Of a stretch of 64,000 nucleotides of DNA, positions 58,276 to 64,000 are shown in pieces. Source of the DNA: Physcia stellaris (Eukaryota; Ascomycota; Lecanoromycetes; Caliciales; Physciaceae); NCBI GenBank assembly GCA_018902385.1, contig JABSSW010000008.1, forward strand, positions 806,001 to 870,000. The letters run 5' to 3'. Position numbers and translations under genes: made by a program. Position 1 is the stretch's first letter. Each line of letters starts with the position of its first letter. Under the pieces are notes generated by a model that saw nothing but the letters and a program-made list of their open reading frames with translations, made no database searches and was not told where the DNA came from.

Positions 58276-59129
58276 ATGCGTGAACTCACGGAGGTCGAGA
58301 TGAAAACCATGTTCGACAAGCTGGCAAATTACACCGGCCGCTCTCTCACCAATCTAATCTCTCCGCCCTCAGAATCAGCTCCTTCAGAAAGATACGTTTT
58401 CCGACTGCACGAATCACGGGTATATTACTTGAAGCTTGCGATTGCAAACTTGGCTGTATCAGTTGCCCGAGAAAATCTACTGTCTCTGGGTACCTGTCTT
58501 GGCAAATTCACCAAGACAGGAAAATTCCGGCTGCATATCACGGCGCTGGATATCATTGCGCCGCATGCACGATATAAGGTCTGGATCAAGCCCAATGGGG
58601 AGATGCCATTTTTGGTACGAATGCATGAGATTTGACGTTCTCTATTTGTGTTCTGTTTCATCTCCTAGCTCTCCTTACTCTTAGACATAAAATTTCCGTC
58701 CTATTTCACTTCAGGCTCTGTTCAAAGACCACCTCGAGTATCAATCACTGCGTAGACACAATGATAGCGCTAATCTCCTGTTCAATCAGTATGGCGGAAA
58801 TATTGTAAAAGCGCACATTGGAAGATGGAGTGAGGATTGTCCAGAGCATCAAGCTGTAGTGGTATTTTCGATGGATGATACGCCTTTAGTGAGTCCATTT
58901 AGCGCACGAAAGACAAGCGCCCAAATACTTCTATACTGACACTATTCAGGGATTCGGCGTGACAGCAAGATCTACTGCTGAGGCTCGCCGGCTGGAGCCC
59001 ACGGGCATCACCTGCTTTAGGCAGGCGGATGTTGGGGAATATCTTCGAGAGGTATGCTCTCGATGTCTCCTTGTATCAAAGCTTCTGTGCCTGATCACGA
59101 TCTAGGAGGATACGCTGTTTACTACCTAA
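58276..59129 (+). CDS. NIP7: 60S ribosome biogenesis protein Nip7
   Basis: PUA-domain RNA-binding factor needed for 27S pre-rRNA processing. Exons 58276-58614, 58790-58888, 58950-59051 and 59106-59129 give 187 residues, close to the usual 180. Start MRELTEVEMKTMFDKLANYTG; PUA part YGGNIVKAHIGRWSEDCPEHQ, VVVFSMDDTPLGFGVTARSTAEARRL, ITCFRQADVGEYLREEDTLFTT. The first intron is long (175 bp). An internal acceptor at 58714 would keep 25 extra in-frame codons, but the shorter protein matches the family (EMPFL joined directly to YG). Divergent from NOC3. Confidence 0.94.
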
Positions 59130-61299
59130 CCTAAGGACTTGCTTTTTTATGACAGCGACGGTGTTCAGGAGTAAACATTCAGCATTTGGTTCAGCTGAAG
59201 AATTGCGGTGCTAAGTTGGTGCGAATGATACCCTTGGAAGGCTATGTCAAACATAATCTTTGTCCTAGAATCAGTATTCGATATAGACTCTCGCCAGCTC
59301 ATGATTGAGACCTCGTCTGCTATTCTTCCGATTTATGCTCCGAATAACCTAGGGAAGGAAAGTCCTCCTGCTACAACGGGTAGCCAATTATCCATGAAGG
59401 ATAGCACTGCTAACGGCGACACCTGAAAAAAACCTATACTTCAACTACCACTACGCTGATTAGGGAAAAAGAGAGAGGCTTACCCCTTGCCCAAAAAAAC
59501 CGAAATCGCTCAAAAAAGCAACAACAGCCAAAACTTACCAGAGAACGGAGATCAACGGAATTCACGCCTTAACATGAATTACGTAGACCTCCACAGTCCA
59601 CCTCCGACGCAGAGACGCGAGCCGTAAGGAGGCACCTCTCAGCCTGCCTATACGCCCCTGAAACCGGACGATCATCATCAATAATATGCGGTGCACATAA
59701 AGAGAGCGGCGTCCAGCCGCGCTACCAAATTTACATATTATTGTCAGTAGCATTTCTCTATACTAGGCCCGGGTATAGGTGGTTCAGAAGGCAGTTGACG
59801 TGATGGGCGCTTACTGGTTTTGGGCCCCTGTTGATGGGATGGGATTGCTGCCTGGAAGTTGCTTCCTTTTTAGTTCGGATTTTATGGATTAGTATTAACT
59901 TTCTCGGCTAGGACTAGGTAGGTGTTGGATTGAGGGATGATTTTGCTGGTCGGGGATTTGACCCATTTATCAGTGCTTCTAATTCCCTCCCCCATATATT
60001 TCTTTTTCTCATTCCCTAGGATAATTTCAGTGACCAACGACGAGCCGGAGTACATCCCCCCAAGACAGCAAAAACTCAGATAATCCAACTCTCAGCGACT
60101 CAACAATTCACAGTATCTTTTTTGCAAAGTCATCTCGCGGTGCAATCATCTAACAAATCTCTGGAGTATCTATCCATATTGGGCATAAAGCATCCCAATG
60201 CTCAAGGACCTCGTCGCCCATTCTCCAGACCTCATCCACGATCGAGTAGTCCTCTAACCAAACCAATCATGGAAAATAAATACATCGCTTGGAGCGAGTC
60301 CATGGAATAACCGCACTCAGACGTTTGTTCCAGTTATCCGGCAATTAGTCCATGGATCATTCATGTATACTGGCGTCAGAGCATCTAGTAATCATACTTA
60401 TTTTCGATATATGATCTCTAAAACGTAAGCAGCTGAGATCAACGAAAGAATACCCATGGCTGGAGATCATCGATGCAAGATCCGGGAGAGTTGGAGACTT
60501 TTAACACTCACTCAATCGCTCATTCCATCCATCTATGCTCCTTCCACTAATCTTGGTTTGTTGTGGATTCCGTACCCAGATCGTCAAGCTGGATATTCAT
60601 CTTATCCCCCATTCTCACTCTCGCTCTCGTTCTCCGGTACAATGGACCAGAAGTCATCGAGATCCCTTTCTTTCACTCTTGTATCTTCCGTGCTTCGCTT
60701 AGATCCAGATCAATTATCAGCAGAGCGATTCCACTTTCCGTTAAACAGTGAAGTAAGTAATGATTAGGCGAAAGTATTGATCCACTCCACTCCAGAATCA
60801 ACTCCACGTTCGGCGTGGGCGACTCCGGCTTCCCCAGAAGAAAAGGAGGAAGCGGGTGGTATCAATCGACATCGCGGGGAGCGGAGAAGCAGACGAGGTA
60901 TTCCAATCTCGTGGGAGCGAGGGAGTTCAAAGCAGGCGGCTTTGGAGGGGGTGTAAATGGTCGGTTCCTGGAGTTAAAGTGGGAATCGGGTAGGATGTCA
61001 GTGGTGGAAGAAGGGTTGTGGAATGGGATAAAGGGAGCAGATAGAGGGAGAGCTGGAATGCATGAGAAGGAATATTTCGCTGAGGGGGTGAGATGTTTTA
61101 CTCTATGTGCTTGAAGTAGCTGACTTGGGGATGAGTGAGGTTGGAAGGGGATGTTTTGTTCTTATGGCTTTCGTATGGTTACTTGTAAGGTTGGAGCATA
61201 GGTCTTTTGATAAAGAAAAGTTGGTCTCTAGGTAAGGATTTGTTGCAAAGAGCACCAGAACATGCTGCAACGTTGAATCGGATGCGAGCTTGTTGTCAG
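59130..61299. other. 2.2-kb intergenic region
   Basis: After NIP7 there is a small open frame (59244-59426) that is probably 3' UTR. The rest contains only weak, unrelated open frames and A- or C/T-rich patches; no RNA gene, transposon end or convincing protein. Confidence 0.45.
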
Positions 61300-62811
61300 C
61301 TAGCTATCACCATCGATAATCTTCTCCATCTCCTCAATCCTCTTAGGCGCAGTCGTGAGATTCTCATAGCCATCCTTCGTAATCAAGATGTCATCTGCAG
61401 TCAACGTCAGCGAAATCTCGTTCTTCAAATCCCAAGCCTCAAAGGCTAATATAGATAGAGTACTCACCTTCAATCCTCACACCTCCAACATCCCAATACC
61501 TCTCCAGCACGCTCTCATCGATGAATCCCTTGTGCTTTTCATCCTTCAAATACGGCTCAATGATAAACCGGCAGAAGTACACCCCCGGCTCCACCGTGAC
61601 TACACACCCCTCCGGCAATTTCCCCCTCACCCTCAGATAGCGAAACATCGTATCCTGATCCCCATAGTTTGGCTTCCCACCCACATCATGCGTGTCCATG
61701 CCCAAATAATGTCCCAACCCATGCGGAAAGAACGCAACACTCGTCCTCCGGCTCAAAATCTCCTCCTTGCTCCCTCCCCTCAGGATCCCCACCTCCAGCA
61801 ACCCCTCAACGGCAACTTCATGAGCGCGCACATGCACCTCTTCCCACTGCACGCCCGCTTTCAGCATCCCAAGGCACTCGGACTGCATTTTATACACGAT
61901 CGCGTAGATGGCTCGAGTCTCAGGCGAGAAGGTGCCGGAAAGCGGCATCGTGCGCGTGACGTCCGCGCAGTAGCAGTCATATTCCGCCGCTGCGTCGACG
62001 AGGATGTTGAGCTTGCCTTCTAGGGGCTTGTCATTGTGGACGTAATGCAAGGTCGCTGCATTGGTGCCGCTGCCGAAGATGCCGTGGTAGGCTTGCTTCG
62101 GGGCGCCGAGCGCGATGCAGCGTTCTGTGAAGATGGCTTCTAGCTCGCGCTCGTTTTTCTTGCTTTGGAGAGAGCGGAGGACGGCTGTGTGGCCCGCGGT
62201 GGTGATTTCGTTGGCGTGCCGCAGGAGAGCGATTTCATAGGGGTTTTGGTGATGCGGCATGTCTCGATTGCTTCTCGCAAGGCTTGCTGATCTTCTGGAC
62301 TTGGTGGTGATGTAGAGGCGGTATTTGAGGCTTCTGAGGGGAGGCCTTGGTTTTCGAGGGATAAGATCTGCTTCGGTGAGAGCGAGGCAAGGTGAGATGG
62401 GAGGTCGGGGGTTTGGAGGACGGCGTCAACGTCGTACTTGGCAAGCGCTTCGTCACAGGATAGGGGCAAACCAGACCATATCACGCTGTCGGGGTCCAGA
62501 GGTGGCAGAAAAAGGGTCAATGTGGAGGTGGGGATATGGTAGATGAGGGAGCAGTCGGGGAGCGGGACACCAGAGAGGTAGAAGAACGGGCGGCGCTGTC
62601 TACCTTACAGTTAGCATACATAACGAAGTAGGATAGCTAGGTATATTGACCGGAATGGTTCGGGTTCGTCGTTGTCTTCAAGCAGGCGGGTTTTCTGGGC
62701 TTCGAGGTAGATGGTTGCGGAGGAATAGCTGGGGTTCAGAGGCGCAAGGTGAGCGGCAAGTTTGGCGGCATGGGCTTTGGCCGGATATTTGTTGGATGTA
62801 GCATTGGTCAT
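61300..62811 (-). CDS. pepP: Xaa-Pro aminopeptidase, M24B family
   Basis: Cytosolic manganese enzyme that removes N-terminal residues before proline. Exons 62811-62651 and 62599 onwards, plus a last exon 61394-61300 after the intron 61467-61395. The N-terminal creatinase-like domain includes [20 protein letters not shown]. The catalytic domain has [21 protein letters not shown] (metal Asp pair), [19 protein letters not shown] (His), [10 protein letters not shown] (Glu) and WDVGGVRIE with its final Glu or Asp supplied at the splice. The end reads [19 protein letters not shown]. Between [10 protein letters not shown] and [16 protein letters not shown] the frame shifts by one base at the run AAAACCCC on the coding strand (62241-62248), with no intron possible. 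Since both sides match the family, a one-base assembly error is most likely. Confidence 0.9.
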
Positions 62812-63242
62812 TGTCGGACATCTAGGATTCGAGGCGTGCTCGAAATAGCGGGATGATGGAGGGTGAGGTCTACAGGACTGTCCCTGCAGATGGCTGCATC
62901 TACTGATCCTGGTGCATGCGCGAGAAGGGGATGCAAGATGCGAGACCGCGGCAATATTCGCGGAGCGTGCACATAGAGGCATCAAACGTGTCGTACAACG
63001 CTATTAATCTTTACAATTTATAGATCGCCATCGTATGCCTATCATAAATCCAAATGCTGGCTCCGCCTCTTGATGTACGCCCAACGCCTCCCTTCCCGAG
63101 TAAATGTACTTGTGCTGGACTGCCAGCTAACATGGAAATACAACGGTCTCTCAATCTTTCCACCTGTTCAGGAATTTCTGCATGTCATCCTTCGGTTGAG
63201 CTGCTGGTGTAGCCTTTGGCAACATTAGCAACAATGGTCATA
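62812..63242. other. Intergenic region
   Basis: Promoter side of the aminopeptidase gene and 3' region of the cell-wall gene. Nothing recognised. Confidence 0.5.
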
Positions 63243-64000
63243 TCAGCTAAAACCCCCAGAACTTACCGAGTTCTCCACGCTGCTCACAGTGAATGTTTGC
63301 GACATCGTCTGGGTGGTAACTTGTTTTGGAATCGGCGCATAGGTCTTGTAGAACGAGACTGAGCTAGTAGGATATCTCGCACTTGCTGTTTTCGCCGTGA
63401 TTTTGGTCCCCGGTTGGCTTACCATAGGAGCATACTTCGTTGGTCCGTCTTGATCCGCGTAGTTAACTGCGTACGAGCCTTGAGGCGCCACTGCGGCTTG
63501 GTTCACCCCTGCCGCAATGACAGCGTTGTGCCTAGCGGGACCTGCGGTACCGGTGACGCCCTGTGCTGCCGTTTTGATATTGGGGGTAAAAGAACCAGTC
63601 ATTCCTGAGAGGGAGAACCGAGAGGAGTAGTTTATCACAGTCCCGCCACCACTTTTAGGCACAGAGACAATCTGTAGAAAACTGAGTCGAGCCGTCAGAG
63701 TTATCCAAAGGTAGAAGAGAACGGTAATACGGACTATGCGTTGTCGATATCACCACCAGCCGTCGTTGGTACACTGACCGAGATTGTACTACCGGCGCTG
63801 AAACTCTTGCCCGTCGCCAAAGGGGACCCTATCTGTGCCTAAAAAGGCGAAGGATTGTCAGCTTTCGAGAAGGACGGATGATTGTAGCTAGAGGCACAGA
63901 GAAGCCAAAGCTACATACGTTGGTTCCATCAGTGTTCCCACCAGCGAACAGGTATACGGAGTACGTAGCGAGATCATCTAGAGATGGGCTATCGCCAGAG
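63243..64000 (-). CDS. KRE9: Kre9/Knh1-family cell-wall biosynthesis protein (5' end outside window)
   Basis: Secretory protein needed for beta-1,6-glucan in the cell wall. Visible exons: 64000-63919 (partial), 63838-63735 and 63681-63243. The N-terminal Kre9/KNH domain reads LDDLATYSVYLFAGGNTDG, then FSAGSTISVSVPTTAGGD and, after splicing at 63734-63682, NAYFLQIVSVPKSGGGTVIN and YSSRFSLSGMTGSF. The C-terminal Kre9 domain has GSYAVNYADQDGPTKYAPM, QPGTKITAKTASARYPTSSV and YKTYAPIPKQVTTQ, ending at 63243. The signal peptide and first residues lie beyond 64000. Confidence 0.88.

Noticed and set aside
59560-59760. Possible RNA gene or tRNA remnant after NIP7
   Set aside because: A weak A-box-like GGTAGCGCGG on the minus strand has no matching B-box or stable stem.
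1-64000. Transposons, retroelements and other virus-like elements
   Set aside because: No reverse transcriptase, integrase, transposase, capsid-type protein, terminal repeats or target-site duplications were recognised.

Overview
This window comes from a filamentous ascomycete (Pezizomycotina). The evidence is many short spliceosomal introns of about 45-175 bp with GTRNGY donors and YAG acceptors, close gene packing, and single-copy fungal housekeeping genes (UBP12, CBP3, TIP41, Aurora kinase, ATP23, PRO1, TFA1, PUS1, PEX26, NOC3, NIP7). A CFEM GPI protein and a non-reducing polyketide synthase are also present. The polyketide locus resembles the atranorin-type clusters of lichen-forming Lecanoromycetes, so a lichen mycobiont is my best guess for the host. 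That is inference, not proof. I saw no virus-derived elements, transposons, CRISPR arrays, rRNA or tRNA genes.

Layout. 0.4-5.5 kb: ubiquitin protease UBP12. 5.9-7.4 kb: LEA2-like membrane protein. 9.3-10.0 kb: CFEM GPI protein. 11.5-16.8 kb: loosely packed, with an F-box-like protein, a CE16/GDSL esterase and a small secreted protein. 18.3-25.1 kb: dense housekeeping block (CBP3, TIP41, Aurora kinase, ATP23, PRO1). 25.4-27.1 kb: disordered basic protein. 27.8-45.5 kb: apparent biosynthetic cluster in the order MFS transporter, carboxyl-type methyltransferase, P450, NR-PKS. 45.9-64 kb: housekeeping genes TFA1, PUS1, a secreted protein, PEX26, a PARN-like deadenylase, NOC3, NIP7 and an M24B aminopeptidase, then a Kre9/Knh1 gene cut by the window end.

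How the cluster could work. The NR-PKS has the order SAT-KS-AT-PT-ACP-CMeT-esterase, which makes C-methylated orsellinic acids or depsides built from them. The P450 could oxidise an aryl methyl group, the methyltransferase (AusD/Trt5-like) could methylate the carboxyl group, and the MFS protein could export the product. This set of activities matches the published atranorin pathway (Atr1 PKS, Atr2 P450, Atr3 O-methyltransferase).

Four housekeeping pairs are divergent with short shared promoters (TIP41/Aurora, TFA1/PUS1, PEX26/PARN, NOC3/NIP7). The NOC3/NIP7 promoter carries a symmetric 28-bp dyad almost exactly midway between the two start codons. Two genes show single-base frame slips next to homopolymer runs, which look more like assembly errors than real damage.
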